Assembly: GCA_013399695.1 (NCBI GenBank)
Contig: VXAU01004440.1
Location: 82,264-146,263 of the forward strand
Reading direction: 5' to 3'
Source: Formicarius rufipectus
Lineage: Eukaryota; Chordata; Aves; Passeriformes; Formicariidae
Length of the DNA: 64,000 bases
The notes beneath the pieces are model-generated. The model saw nothing but the letters and a program-made list of their open reading frames with translations. It was not told the origin of the DNA and did not search any database. Numbering within the stretch: the first letter of the stretch is position 1; each line of letters opens with the position of its first letter. The translations under genes and the position numbers were made by a program. Below are positions 47,201-59,491 of the stretch, piece after piece.

Positions 47201-48820
47201 GAATATTTGACTTTGTGAATAACGCATTGCAGCTGATATGCCTTGAAGATCTTGCAAAGATGTAAGCAAATGGTATGGATTGTATCCAGCTGCAGTGGCT
47301 GAACTATAATGCATAACTACAACTCTCTGTCTGGTGTTCTTCTTTGTCCAGCTTGCAAAATGCTGGCCTCTTTCTTGTTTTAGTATAAGCACTAAGAGAA
47401 AATTAACTGTACCTTAGCATGTATAAGAATCTGTCCTTTACATTCAACTCAGAAATGCAAAACTCTTGGTTATTCCTGTAACTAAGTTGAAAAAAAACCC
47501 CAACAAACCCAACTTCACTGAAAAGCTTCAGGCTAAAACCAGACTCTGGCAAAATAAAAAGAATGGAGGGGGAAAGCTAACATTTCAAAGACTAGATAAT
47601 ACATAACATAATCAGTTGCCTGTGAAACTATTCTAAATGTCACATACTATTCAAATGGGGTGTTCACTTTTTTCCCTTAGATCATGGATAATCAACTCAC
47701 GATGGCTTCTGAAAGGTTTCCTTCCTCCTCTTAGCAGGTGTCCTGTGGACAAATAATATTGTGATAGTGTTCCAACATATCTTTAGCTCAGATAGTATTC
47801 TGTTTTCAAACTAAAAATCTGGTCTCTGGAGTGTCAAACTACCTGTTTAAGTTTTCTGGATAAAGGTTGGTCATCACTATTATGCTCTGATCACCTTCTT
47901 GGTTTTTGATAAATATGGGATTAGGTGGTGAATCATGCTTTATAGGGCCCAAGGGGAGGAATCTTTCATTCTTTTTGTTACCTAAACCTACCATGGTATC
48001 AAGCATTCTCCCATGGGGAGAAATTAATTTGGAGACAAAATATTCAGATGTCCAACTCCCAGTTTCATAATTGTCTCATCGAGAACAGGCTTACCTGATC
48101 ATGTTGAAACTGATTTGAACAATCCACATATCCTTAGCAATAATTCCCGTAGGAAGAAGCCAAAGTTGTCCTTAGCCAAGGGACAGAGGAAGAGAGATTC
48201 ATAAACCAGCAAGTGTGGGCTGATATGCAGATTTCTGGTGCAGGTGATAAACACTACTCCAGCAAATATAATGCACAGGCACTGGGTGGTATCACTTGGT
48301 TATCCTATATGGGCTGTAAGGCTTATTGTCCTCTTCTCATCCTCCTCTTTCAGAACTAGCTGCTTAGCTGCATGCTACTTATTGTCTTCAGAGAAAAAAA
48401 ATGGAGATAACTATCTGGGTAGGGTAAAAGTGCCCAAACATCAGCTGATGGCTTCACTAGAACTAAGGCTGCACATGAAATTACAGGTTTACCCAATGGA
48501 TCACTATTTTTCCATTCCATTACAGTATTTCAGAAGATAACATATTCTAAAAAACTTCTTTTTCCCTGTTGCCTATGTGCATTTTTCACAGTAAAGATCA
48601 GAAGATCGTCTAAAGGTGTGATTGCAGTTTACAGTGGTTATTTAATAGTGTTATAATTCATGTTGTATTCCCTTACCATACCCTTATGCCATAGAGTGAT
48701 GCTATCAAAACATAACGGATATAGCAACAAACATTTTAAAGACATTTGGATAGTTTCAAAAGCTAACTGCATGGTTATACTATGAATCCTAAGTGAGGCT
48801 GAAACTGAATTTGGTCCTGT

Positions 48821-48890
48821 GAAGGGCTTGGAGTGGATTCGATGGTCCTTGTGGGTCCCTTCCAACTTAGCACATTGTATGATTCTGTGA
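48821..48890 (+). mobile_element. Short CR1 3' tail, sense
   Basis: GGGTCCCTTCCAACTTAGCA followed by TGTATGATTCTGTG is the typical end of a CR1 element. Only the last 70 or so bases remain, an extreme 5' truncation. The minus-strand 170-codon open frame that crosses it (48638-49150) includes antisense CR1 tail sequence and is not a gene. Confidence 0.75.
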
Positions 48891-50269
48891 AACCCGTGTC
48901 TGAGATTAATGATACCCCCCTCCTCCCCTGCCCAGTTATGGCCCCAATAGTTTAGTGTTGGGTCTAGTATAAAAAGACAAATGTTGAAGAACATGAAAAA
49001 ACCAGCAAACTGGGTTTTGTTAATTTTAAACTGCAATGGAATAAAAGCAAACAAGGGATGGCTCAAAATTGTGTTGATTCTGTGAATGAATTTAACTGGA
49101 AGGTAGCTTATTATTTTTTTACCCCTCTGGCATGAATTCACTGTAAACAAATAAAGAGATTTACTAGGGGACTAAAAAGAGCTGTCCCTCATGTAATAAT
49201 GTAGCAGTAACATTTCTTTTTCACTCTTACATGATCTTTGCCTTACATTGTTCCTCATGTTGCAACATAGATTTCCCAGGAGCAGTGTGCAAAGTTTCCT
49301 TCCTCTTGTGCAAAATCTAAGCCTTCTTTCAGTAATCTCAAAGTTTTATCCAGTGATATATAAGGAATGACTTCTATTACCACCAAATCCTTGAAGAGAT
49401 CCATTGTGAATAACTGTTCAAAGCACAGGGTGAGCTTTTCGAAGGTGTGTGCTTTTGTAGGGAGTTGGATTCGTATCATCTCATGATGTGTCTTTGAAAC
49501 TCTCCCCTATATGAGTAAGACCACGTGTGAGACTGTGTGCCTAATTTGTGAGCAGTCATAATGACGGTACAGTAATAGGCATGCAACTGTGCCTGCGTTT
49601 TGTTCATAACTCCAAGTGCCTTTAGCTGCATTTTCAAAGAGGCTGAATTCTCACATCTCCTACTACTTCAGTGGAGCTGTAGGTGCTCTAGGACTTAAAA
49701 TCAAGCTACTGACATACTGAAAAATTAAAGCTGAGGTTTGAATGAGTCAATCAAATATCGACTGTTCATTCCTAAGTCAGACTTACGAACTGAGTCTTTC
49801 TGAATTTAATGGGGGCTGCTGCCATCGTCTTTCAGATTTTGAGTTTTAGAATTTTTGGGTTTTGTCACCTTATTACCCAAACCTTAGCTATGTAACTGGT
49901 ATTTTCTATTCTCAGGCCCCCACCCCATTTTTTTATTCTTTTGTGCATCTGGTAATGACAGAGCTTGGTGGATGTTCAATTTTTTTTGTCTTCATACTGC
50001 TTGTCTACATGCCACACTATTGTTCCAGGTGTTGGATGCTTTGTTGGCTGAGCCGTGGTCGTATCCTCAGGCCTGATATTCACTTTTAATAGATAGAAAC
50101 AAAAATTAATAAAACTTTCTGTCTAGACTGAATCAACAAAAAGTACTTCTTCCACTAATATTTGTCACATGTTGTGAATATTCATACATGTTCACACTTA
50201 CGTACATGAACAACACTGTTAACTTATTGGACATATTGGTATGTTTGGTTAAACAGGTATACATACTCT

Positions 50270-50355
50270 TTGTTGTGTTTGTTTGGTTTTGGTTTTATTT
50301 GTTTGTTTGGGGGTTTTTGTTTGTTTGGTTTTTGGGTTTTGATTTTATTTTTTTT
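50270..50355. repeat. G/T-rich low-complexity block
   Basis: Runs of TTTG, GGTTTTGG, GGGGG and TTTTGGG alternate over about 85 bases and end in a T-rich tract with TTTTTTTTCAG. It is a simple-sequence block. The G-runs are mostly two bases long, so a stable quadruplex is doubtful. Confidence 0.75.
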
Positions 50356-53300
50356 CAGCTCCAAACTAGATAAAACATGTTACACTTTGAAAAAATCATG
50401 ATGTTGGCTGAAAAAAATGTGGGCCTTTAAAAAATTGTGCATTCTTTTGATTTGCCTTCTGGTTTTTTATCTTTTACCTTCAGCTTGGTCATGTTTTCAA
50501 AACTGCTCTTTTCAACAGTGAAGGCTAAGAGCATCTGGGTTTTTATTTTAAAGCAAAACATGAAATTCTTACACAAACATATCTTTGAGGGAGTTGGGCT
50601 TTAAGAAAAACACCAAATCAAAACACATAAAATAAAATTATGAGCTGGGGGTTGAGAGCCTTAGAGAGAGCAACCTAAAAACATAAAAGAGTAACTTTTT
50701 AGCAGTTCAAAACTGAGAGGCACTAAAGTAAAAACCCTTGAAACCCTGTGAATTTTAAAGACAATGGAGTTTCAGGAGTTTCTCTGCCTTGCAATGCTGA
50801 ATTTAGACCCACTCTCCAACAGGTCTGAACTTCACTTGGGCAAGAACTTAAATGTCTGGATTCTTGCAGGCACTAAAGTGTTATTGATGAGTAGATGTAG
50901 CAATTTTGTCTTGCTTGGTTATATATGTTGCCATTTTTCACTGCAATAGCTGTAGCTGTTTGCAGTGCTGTCTGTAAGTACCTCACTCGAGGATGAATTT
51001 TCCTGCCCTGCCGTTGCTTTTGATTCTTGTAGAGCACCCATCGACTGTGAAGAAAACAGCAGTGCTTAAGCACAGTCTATTCAAGTATATTCAAAATGCG
51101 TTATTTTTAGCATTATTGTTAATATGAAATGTTCCACCAACCAGCTGGAATTATGCAAATCCTAGCACATGCGTTCCTCACTAATCTGCACTCTTGGATG
51201 TACTCTTTACATTCATTTCATTTTATGAATGTCTTTCCAGCATACTTCCCTACAATAGGAGTTTGAAAAGCCTGCAATTTTCTTCTTGCCTGATTCTCCC
51301 ATTGGGTTTTGTTAGCATTCAGAAAAATAAATTGATGTCTTTTTTTTTTTTATTTTTGTTAGTCCAGATTGAGGAGAAAATCAACCTGCCAGCACAGATG
51401 AGTGGGGGGAAAATGGAAGGCTCACAAACTGCAAAAACTGAGTTCTTTAGGCCATTTTTTGGTGACTCACTGTTTGCAGTAGAGTCACCAGTTAGGGCAG
51501 TCATGGAGCTTTAAAGGTCTGAGAAATTTTTCAATAACTTGATCTTGAGCCAAAAGCTCATAACCTTTGTCACCTTCACTGGTATCACCAAAGTATCATG
51601 TTCTAGGGCAATTTCTAGATGAAAGGGAAAGGAAGAAATGGGGGGTCTGTGATGCTGACCTGTTTTACATGTCTATTTGTGAATCAGGAGCATGAGCTTT
51701 GTCATCATATATCAGCATCCCTGATGTAGAGTTAACACACATGTTTGCCCTTCCTGAATTCAGACACTTGTCCTGTTTTAAGAAGCTTATATGTGTGTCC
51801 TGGTCCTCACATGCCTTGCATCTCTGTTGATCTGTGCGAGCAAGCCTTCAGCACCTTCTGGCATCTTCATAGACACAGCTGTGGGAAGGATTTCTTTGGA
51901 GCTGTGGTCCACCTGCTGCTAGAATTGTCCTAGGGAGCTGAAGCATTTTTCCAAGAGGTGGGCAGCCTTATTCCCTGGTTTGAATTCCCATGGTTAAATG
52001 ACATTCTGAATCTCTGTTATATCCTCACCTTGTAGGTTGTCTGTTTTAAAGCTTTCTTAGAAAACTCATTCAATTTTAAAAACTTATTTACACCTCTAGT
52101 TCACCTTGTCTTCCTATAAAAGTCTTTTCAAACCTGGTAACTTCAATAATTTGTTGTGTCTCTTCATTTTTGCTGAACTTGTGATTTCCAAATTGAATTG
52201 GTGCATGGTTTATTTGCTGCTGCTGTTTTAGTTTTCCACAATGGAAGATAAAACACACAGCAAGATAGGATTTTTCAGGCATTTTCTGACTAAAGCAATA
52301 AACCATCTCCAATTGTTCCTAATCAAAAGCCGGTGATACATTTCACATTAACCTTTTTGGAGCAGAAGTGATCCACCCTGTGTGCTCATATACTACCTAG
52401 CACCTTTGGGTCCTACCCACAAATTCTGATGGACATTGGGATTTTTCATTGCAAGATTCTTGCTTTGCTTGAGGTCATATCTTTCCTTAAGAAAGAGGGG
52501 GCGTTCACAGTTATCACTGTGCTCAAGAGGTTTCTCACTTCTCTAACAAAACCAAACTTGTGGCCTAGACGCAATCTTCCATACTGACCTAGAACTCCAA
52601 GGAGTGATAGGGGAGTCTTTCTTAATTGCTACAGTCCTGCTTCCTAACTACACTAGTTTCTGCTATTTTTTTGGTGCATCTAGGACCTGATTCTGATCTA
52701 TGTTGTCTGTTTCCTTAAACAAAGGGAACCTTTGTCGAGCTGCTGTTTGAAGAAAGCAAAGAGGAAGGGAAGAGCCCTCTGTTACTAGTTTGAAAACTTC
52801 CCTAAATCTGACCCGTATTTTGCTAGTTCAGTTTAGTCTTTTGTAAACATTATGTGTTTGCAGGTCAGTCTTACCTAATTCACATGAGATTGTTTGAAAC
52901 TTACTGATAAAGTGACCAGACCACATTTGAATGCTGATTTTAAGTATTCTGGCACTTGAACTATTTCTCTGGTGTAATGGTTAACCATAACTGTTAACCC
53001 CATATGCGAATAGTATAATACCATGATAGCTTTACAACCACAACCAACTTTTTTTCTATTTATTCCTTCCACCATCAAGTTTGCCTTGTAAAACCAACTG
53101 TCCTGCTTAATTTGGTATGGTTTCTGGATTCCTAATGTTTGATGGAGTTGCAAAATGTTCTTGTTTAGAATCATGGCTGTCCACATGACCTCTGTTTCAT
53201 GCTGAATAGCTCTTGATATGTGATATTGCTCTGAATGGTTTTCAGACTTTCCTAGACCAAGAGTTTAACTAACTATGCCATAATTATGAGTATCAGAGGA

Positions 53301-54129
53301 GCATAATTAGGTATATCAAACTCCTTATGAGTTGTGTAAAACAAAAAGCCAGATGATTTTTGAACTCTAGGAACTTACGCATTCAGAACACAGGAAAGTA
53401 AGTAAAAGAATGACAGTTGGGTTTTCATAGATTTCTAAAACACTTATGTCTCCTTTAGATTAATCTTCTATATTGGATCCCTTCATCAAATTCTGTAGGA
53501 AAAAAATAATCTTTCACCTGCATCCACTTAATGGCTGGTACTGTGGAGTCCAGATCATTGGTTAGAGCTGTGCAAATGATGAATACCTCACACAAAGCAT
53601 GGACAAGATTTATTTGGAATAGTGTAAAACTGGCAGCAGTGCCTCTTTGCTGGCACTGTTGCAATATTATATATAATTTTTCACAAAGACACCTCCTGAT
53701 AACTGTTTTAAATAATTTTAATAGACAACTCAAAAATCTGCAAGATTAATATTTTAGCATTTATCAATCAGGGCTTAACTTCCCACTCCAGTGGTATGGA
53801 ATTTCTGTTTTTTCTGGGTGCATTTCAGTCTTGGTGATTTCATCTGCTAGGTTTATAACCTCCTTGTGGTAAATGCTGAGTTACCAAAAGCATACACTTC
53901 AAAATGGGAAGACAACTCATTCAGCATAAAGCAAGATTCAGCAAGATTCCTACCTGGTATAATTTTTCTATATGGAGTAAATTCCTCCATGCAGGAAAAG
54001 CTTTTCTCATAAGAATCTGTTCCACAAAGTATAATTTTTTTTAATTGACTGGGTGAAATAGATGCATAGCTCTTTTAGGAAACTCCCTAATCCAAGAACT
54101 TGAGTTGCTACTGGCTAATTATCTATGAT

Positions 54130-54147
54130 AAAAAAAAAAAAAAAAAG
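54130..54147. repeat. Poly(A) run, 18 A
   Basis: An uninterrupted run of 18 A. No retrocopy is recognised on its left side. Confidence 0.9.
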
Positions 54148-54820
54148 TTTCCTATTGTCTTGTTCCATCTCCAAAATGTAAGCACTGTATTAAAAAGAAT
54201 CAGCAGCACATGTACTCTTTACAAGTCAAAAGAGTTTCAGCAAATCTGACAATGGGACTGGAGAGATGAAATATGTTTCTAAAACACATTTTTTTCTGCT
54301 GGTGAGAGTGTGTCAGAAAGTGGGGATAGGAGACTAAGAGTAAAATGATAAATATTAAAGGGGAGGAAATGAGGAGACTGAGGAGGGATCCTTCTTAAAA
54401 CATGCCACATTTCACTTTGTATAATAATGCACACATCCCTTTTTCTGATCCTCTTTGCAATGTGTGCATTTTGAAGGAGAGAGGATTTCCTAAAAGAGGA
54501 AGCAATGGCTTCACCCTTACACACTGGCTATAGTCCATAGGGTCTAACGGGCTGAGTTGCCTCTGCACTCCTCTGGCCTGCACACCTTCCCCCAGAGAGC
54601 TGGCCGTGCTCCAGGCCCAGGTCTTGCACTGGTAGGGCAAGTTACTAGAGAGCACTGGGGGACACGGGGCTCCAGGTCTTCCACTGCTTGCACACTGTTC
54701 TGAAGGACTTGCTCTCCTCCCACACCATTATTGTTGCTGCTGTTGTGCGTAGCACAAGTGTTGAAGGCTTTAGGTGCCTTTAAAATGCACTTCAAATACC
54801 CCCAAAAAAAGTCTGGTACA

Positions 54821-54848
54821 GAAATGGATTAGAATTTAAATCCATTTC
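54821..54848. repeat. Inverted repeat, 10-bp arms, 8-base loop
   Basis: GAAATGGATT and AATCCATTTC are exact reverse complements separated by 8 bases. Short hairpins of this size are common by chance in 64 kb. Confidence 0.7.
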
Positions 54849-56196
54849 AATAGACAAGACTCCTGGCAATTACCAATTCAGTTTCAATATGAAGCAAATG
54901 GATGCTGAGATGGAATTTAAGGCAGTGAAGGAAAGCAGTACCATTTTGCTATGGGGTCAAGTAGAAATAAAACTATTTGCCTCTGTCTTAAGAAATGTTG
55001 ACAGATTTCAACACCCAGAGAGAAAGAGTGGTAGGCGAGGGATAGAGCAGAGAGAAACTTGTCTTAAGCAATAAGTTGGAGCCCACCAAAAAGTGGTTGC
55101 CTAGTGATGGTGCTTTGCAAGCTCTGACAAAATTACACTGGGAATTTTAGAAGGGGATTTATGTGGTCTTCAAAGAGCAGAAGCTTTCAGTTGCAGGCAC
55201 CCTTATACAGTGTGTCTGTCTGTGACTGGACAAATGTTTGGAGATGAAGGGCCAAGTTCATACCATTCAATACTCACCCAAATCCAGAGGCCACTGGAAG
55301 GCATCAGTAAGTTTGGTTTTTAGTGGTTCTACTTTTCTGTAGATGTTTGTTTCAACACTCATGGCTTTGATGGAACCCTGGTCCCTAGCACTGGTTACTT
55401 TACCTCTACAATTTGTTCTATCTTTTCATTGCCACAGCTGTGCTGGTTGGCACAGGTTTTTATTTAACAAGTGGGAAAATGGCAGGGACCATGGCTCAAC
55501 CCACTCCTTCTGTTCCTTTATTCCCCCACGTGAAAGCAGAAGCGAAGTTAAATTGCAAAGCATCAGAATTGTTAAGGCAAGATTATAATTGATATAGAGC
55601 AGAGTTACCGTATGGTGAAGTGATGTTAAGTGAAATATTTTTGCAGCATTTCTAAAAGTGGGAACATAACTTTGCAAACAACTGGGAAGTGCTTAAAATT
55701 GCCTGATGTGAATTGCTCTTCTTAATTTAGCTTTTTTTTTTTTTTTGGAGAATTGAGTGGTTTTGCTCTATTATAGTAGTTAATTTGATATAATGCTATT
55801 GGTGTAAATCATGTAGCTAGCTTGATTTATGTCATTTGTACCAGCAAAAATTTGTTTATAAACCAAGCCCAAAGTGTCTTTCTTAACACCAAAAGTACTT
55901 CTTTGACAACTGCTGCTGTGAAGTAGAATACATATTGCCAGGCAAACAACATTTCAATTGTATTTTTGATTTCTTTATGGGTTGGGATAGGGAAAATACT
56001 TGAATTATTAATTACAGAACTATGACATGTTGTGGTAATTTCTTTGCAGATGTAGGATTTTCATTTTCAGAAAAAAAAGCTATTATGTTCAAAAGACATT
56101 TGGAGAAATAGAATGGTGTTTTCTCACTAATGTATTTCCAGTAAACATGGGGATGTAATGATTTTCAGAGATCTGTAATTGTATGCTGACAGTTCC

Positions 56197-56225
56197 TCCA
56201 CTGAGGGAAGACCACTCCACTGAGG
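56197..56225. repeat. Pair of 10-bp direct repeats
   Basis: TCCACTGAGG occurs at 56197 and again at 56216. The outer bases also form a short inverted pair (GTTCCTC and GAGGAAC). It is a small local duplication. Confidence 0.75.
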
Positions 56226-56318
56226 AACAATTGTGCCACATGTAGATGATTCAGAATTCCTTTTGCAAGGGATTTTGTGGCTTCTGTGGATATTTATTAT
56301 GGCATTTTAAAGTATCAT

Positions 56319-56342
56319 GGACCACTTAAGGACCACCTTAAG
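56319..56342. repeat. Short tandem duplication
   Basis: GGACCACTTAA is followed at once by GGACCACCTTAA, two near-identical units of 11 and 12 bases. Confidence 0.75.
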
Positions 56343-57048
56343 GCAGTGAGGTTTGCAAGATGATTCTTCTCTCTCGGGATTCTCTTTCGTTGAATTCTCA
56401 GGAATCAATGAAATTACGCTGGTATGAAATTACTGTATGAGGAAAACCAGATTAGATGCATGCAGTTGTTTTTACATTATCCCTCTTTAGTATAATCAGC
56501 AAAAGCACACTATATATTTAAATCTTTTTAGTGTTTAAAAAGAATGGCTGTTTTTGATCCAGAATGCTTTGAATAACACATTAGTGAGTGTTAGTTAAAA
56601 AAACAAACAAAGAAAACAAAAACTTTGAAAACCGGTGTACAAATGAACAGCTTAGGTTTCCTGTTAACTACTGCACATATATGGGTCTTCTGAGAGGCTC
56701 CAATAGCAGCATCATGCAGTGTGCTCCCAATCACACCTCCCCTTTCCCTGTGCACAAAGCTGCCATATGTTTCTTCAGTTTCTCTGTCAGCTTCACTGTT
56801 CTTGTTCCTGCTAAATGCAGAGCCTAGAAGCTAGATGAGAATTGCCTCTGGAGCAGGGCAGAACTAGAAAATGTGACCCTCTGAGAGGGAAATTCATTAT
56901 GTGCAAATGCTGCCCAGTGGCATAAATCAGCTCCCAGGGAGTCTGGGAGGAGTGTTTCACCCTCTTGAATCTCTGCCAATGCTAGTTAAGCTGAGAGTCA
57001 GTTATAAGCATGTTGCATATATGCTCTTCCCAAAGGAATGTGGAGGGC

Positions 57049-57082
57049 TTTTTTTTTTTCTTCTTTTTTTTTTTTTTTCTTT
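57049..57082. repeat. T-rich tract
   Basis: Thirty-four bases of T broken by three C. It is a simple low-complexity tract that produces spurious poly-F or poly-K frames. Confidence 0.9.
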
Positions 57083-58457
57083 CAAGATTACTGTGTCCCT
57101 TTCCATTGAATAGACCAAATCCAATCCAGTATACAGACAAATTGAATAATTTGGTTTCATGCATTCTTGAGACACTATCTTCTTGCTGTGCTGCCTCAGC
57201 ACCATTCTCTGGGGAGCTGTCACAAACCTCCAGCTAGTGCAAGTTAGGAAAGTAAAGTTGCTGGCAGGGCTAGTTCCTTGGTTTGTTACTGTCCCCAAAA
57301 TTTGACTCTGTTGAAAATCCTGATGATGCAGTTCATTTGGCTCAGGGCAAATACACACTTTGTTATACATAACACAGACATGATTACATTTTCCATTTGG
57401 TAAAGTCATAGTGTAGCTCCAAGTCCTCTAAAAATAGAGACATGATTCAAGTTGCAAACAAGATGGAAGGATTTCAAATGGCTGCATTACACATAGAGCA
57501 AGCACAGTGAAATTAATAGGAAAAAGCTGGTCTGGGGACAAGGGCTGTACTCCCTTTTTCTAAGCAAATGCGTACTCATAAAGCTGTGCAAATGAAGAGT
57601 TCCACTGATGCAAGTAGAGTCTGGTTTACTTAAAATGCAGGCTGTTGCAGACTTTACCCTGCTGAAATGACAGAGCAAATAAACAATTTTTCTTAACTCA
57701 CTGACCCATTTGTTTATCTGCTGACTTGCCAAGTATGCATTTACAACAGATGTTTGCATGCATGGTATGTCTTTCTACAGTATTCTCCTGCACTTTTTCT
57801 TAGGAGAGACTGAGGCTGTTTTAATGGCTCGTCTTGCACTCTCTGTCTACCATTACCCACAGCAGCTTCACTGACCTCTGCAAGAGCCAATGTAAAATTT
57901 AATTGTAATTATTACTGTTTAGGTTAGGAGCATATGAATAGGGTGTTCTTGGCTCTGAGTGCAAGGGTCCAATATACCAAATAGCATTTAATGGATAAAT
58001 AGGAACTGCATCTGTCAGACCGGGATATCAAAGCCTTTTAAAATGATACGAACATTAGTTTTTGCAGGGAGAAATATTGAAGCAGAGGCTTTGAAGTCTG
58101 TTCAAGACTGCAAAACAATGCCCAGATAAGAACCATGTGAGGGGCATGTTCCTGGCTCATTAAAGAAGGGATGCTCCTTAAAAAAACAGTCCTGAGTATA
58201 CACTCAGGAGTTAGGGCAGTAGACTTCTGGCCTCTGAAATTACAAATCGCATTCAGGGATCTGTCTGGGCTCCTCGTGTGATCTCAACTGAGTGAGTCAT
58301 TCTGGCCTCACATCTCTAAAATGAGTATATTAGCAATTCCCTAGTCTAGAAGTCTGAGGAGGTTAAATTCAGGTAGGAAAGGGAAAGGAGATGCTTAGGT
58401 ATTCTTGCAGGGATGAAGGTAGAATACAGTCTTGGTGGGCAGTTTGTACCAGAAAAG

Positions 58458-58799
58458 TCATAGAATCATGGAACCGTAGAATGATTTGGGTTGGGAGCTA
58501 CCTTAAGGATCATCTACTTCCAACCTTCTTGCCGTGGGAAGGGACATCTTCCACTAGATCAGGTCTTGATCACTTCCAGGGATTGGACATCCACAAATTT
58601 TCTCGGCATCCTGGTCCAGTATCTCACCACCTTCGTAGTGAAGAAGTGCTTGCTAATCTAAACATACTCTCTTTAGTTTAAAGCCATCAACCCTTATCCT
58701 ATCACTATAAAATTTTCCTCTTCATCTCTCTTGTAGGCCTCCTTTAGGTACCAGAAGGTATCCTAAGGTCTCCTTTGGAGCTGTCCCTTCTCCAGGATG
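58458..58799 (-). mobile_element. CR1 LINE fragment, antisense
   Basis: It starts with TCATAGAATCATGGAACCGT, the reverse complement of a CR1 3' tail. Antisense landmarks follow: AATGATTTGGGTTGGGAGCT, CTTAAGGATCATCTACTTCC, GCCGTGGGAAGGGACATCTT, GAAGAAGTGCTTGCTAATCT, TCAACCCTTATCCTATCACT and GGAGCTGTCCCTTCTCCAGG. Similarity ends near 58799, the 5' truncation. This is a well-preserved copy. A second CR1 in sense orientation begins only about 75 bp to the right, so the 5' ends face each other. Confidence 0.95.
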
Positions 58800-58873
58800 A
58801 AATATAGTCTTTACTTTCTACATAAGGGTTTGGAAGTTTTTGAATGAGCTGTCCAGATACATGGAATTTTCAG

Positions 58874-59137
58874 GTTTCAGAGAACACAGCCTCAAGTAGC
58901 ATCAGTGGAGATTCAGGTTGGACAGGAGGAGGAATTTCTTCATGGAAAGGATTGTTAAACATTGGCCTGAACTTCCTGGGGAGGTGGTGGAGTCACCATT
59001 CCTGGAGGAGTTCAAGAAATGACTAGATATGGCACTTGGTATCGTTGTGTGCCTTGGTCTAGTGGTAAAGATGGTGATCAGACAAAGGTTGGACTCGATC
59101 TCAGAGGTCTTTTCCAACCTTAATGATTCTGTGATTT
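58874..59137 (+). mobile_element. CR1 LINE fragment, sense
   Basis: Sense landmarks include GATTCAGGTTGGACAGGAGG, AATTTCTTCATGGAAAGGAT, GGGGAGGTGGTGGAGTCACC, TCCTGGAGGAGTTCAAGAAA and GGTCTTTTCCAACCTTAATG, closing with GATTCTGTGATT at 59137. It covers the end of ORF2 and the 3' UTR. Its partner at 58458-58799 is in the opposite orientation. Short frames on both strands here are repeat-derived and not genes. Confidence 0.93.
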
Positions 59138-59360
59138 TCCAAGGACTGAGAAGGAGAAGGCTCTCTCAGCTTACTGTCTCCTGTGTGTCGGTCTATGTTG
59201 CTGTCGCTATCTCCCTTTAGGAACCACAGATCCTGTAGAGGGAAATGATACACTTAAAGTAGAATACACATTGATACACATTGTAAAATAGCATATTTAT
59301 TTAGGAATAATCTTTGTATACTGCATTAACAGCAAGCATTATGCTCTATACAAAATAAAT

Positions 59361-59413
59361 ATTTCTATATATTTCTAGATAGAATTTCTATATATTTCTA
59401 TATTATTTCTATA
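59361..59413. repeat. AT-rich tandem repeat of ATTTCTAT units
   Basis: ATTTCTAT or ATTTCTAG recurs about five times with 8-12 base spacing. It lies about 40 bp left of the perfect palindrome. Confidence 0.8.
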
Positions 59414-59451
59414 GTACCATATTTTTTATTTTTCAGGATGATAAAGTCCTA

Positions 59452-59491
59452 TATTTTGATATAAACTTCCTTTGAAGTTTATATCAAAATA
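59452..59491. repeat. Perfect palindrome, 18-bp arms, 4-base loop
   Basis: The left arm TATTTTGATATAAACTTC (59452-59469) and right arm GAAGTTTATATCAAAATA (59474-59491) are exact reverse complements separated by CTTT. Pairing stops at the arm ends (A opposite A). In RNA it would form an 18-bp hairpin with a tetraloop. That is shorter than usual vertebrate pre-miRNA stems, and the loop is small for one. A template-switch mutation or a remnant of a small inverted-repeat element are alternatives. Confidence 0.95.

Larger units (their letters stand above)
41071..48820. other. Single-copy non-coding stretch
   Basis: No gene is recognised. The contents noted are a (TG)n-like run near 41470-41493, the (TTCCC)n microsatellite at 42631-42677, the ambiguous base at 44218 and an A-rich tract at about 46195-46217. 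Open frames are at most 100 codons and lie on both strands. One short frame (42296-42550) shows a loose resemblance to a recombinase motif, discussed as a finding. Confidence 0.6.
48891..58457. other. Single-copy non-coding stretch
   Basis: No gene is recognised in about 9.6 kb. Contents seen are a G/T-rich low-complexity block at 50270-50355, an 18-A run at 54130-54147, a 10-bp-arm inverted repeat at 54821-54848, short direct repeats at 56197-56225 and 56319-56342, and a T-rich tract at 57049-57082. Open frames are about 106 codons or fewer, except for a 135-codon minus-strand frame at 57002-57409, and none carries a known motif. Confidence 0.6.

Noticed and set aside
48638..49150. 170-codon minus-strand open frame
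   Set aside because: It includes the antisense of a CR1 3' tail (48821-48890) and otherwise shows low-complexity hydrophobic residues without a known motif.
57002..57409. 135-codon minus-strand open frame
   Set aside because: Its C-terminal part is a lysine-rich run produced by the T-rich tract at 57049-57082, and the rest has no recognisable motif.
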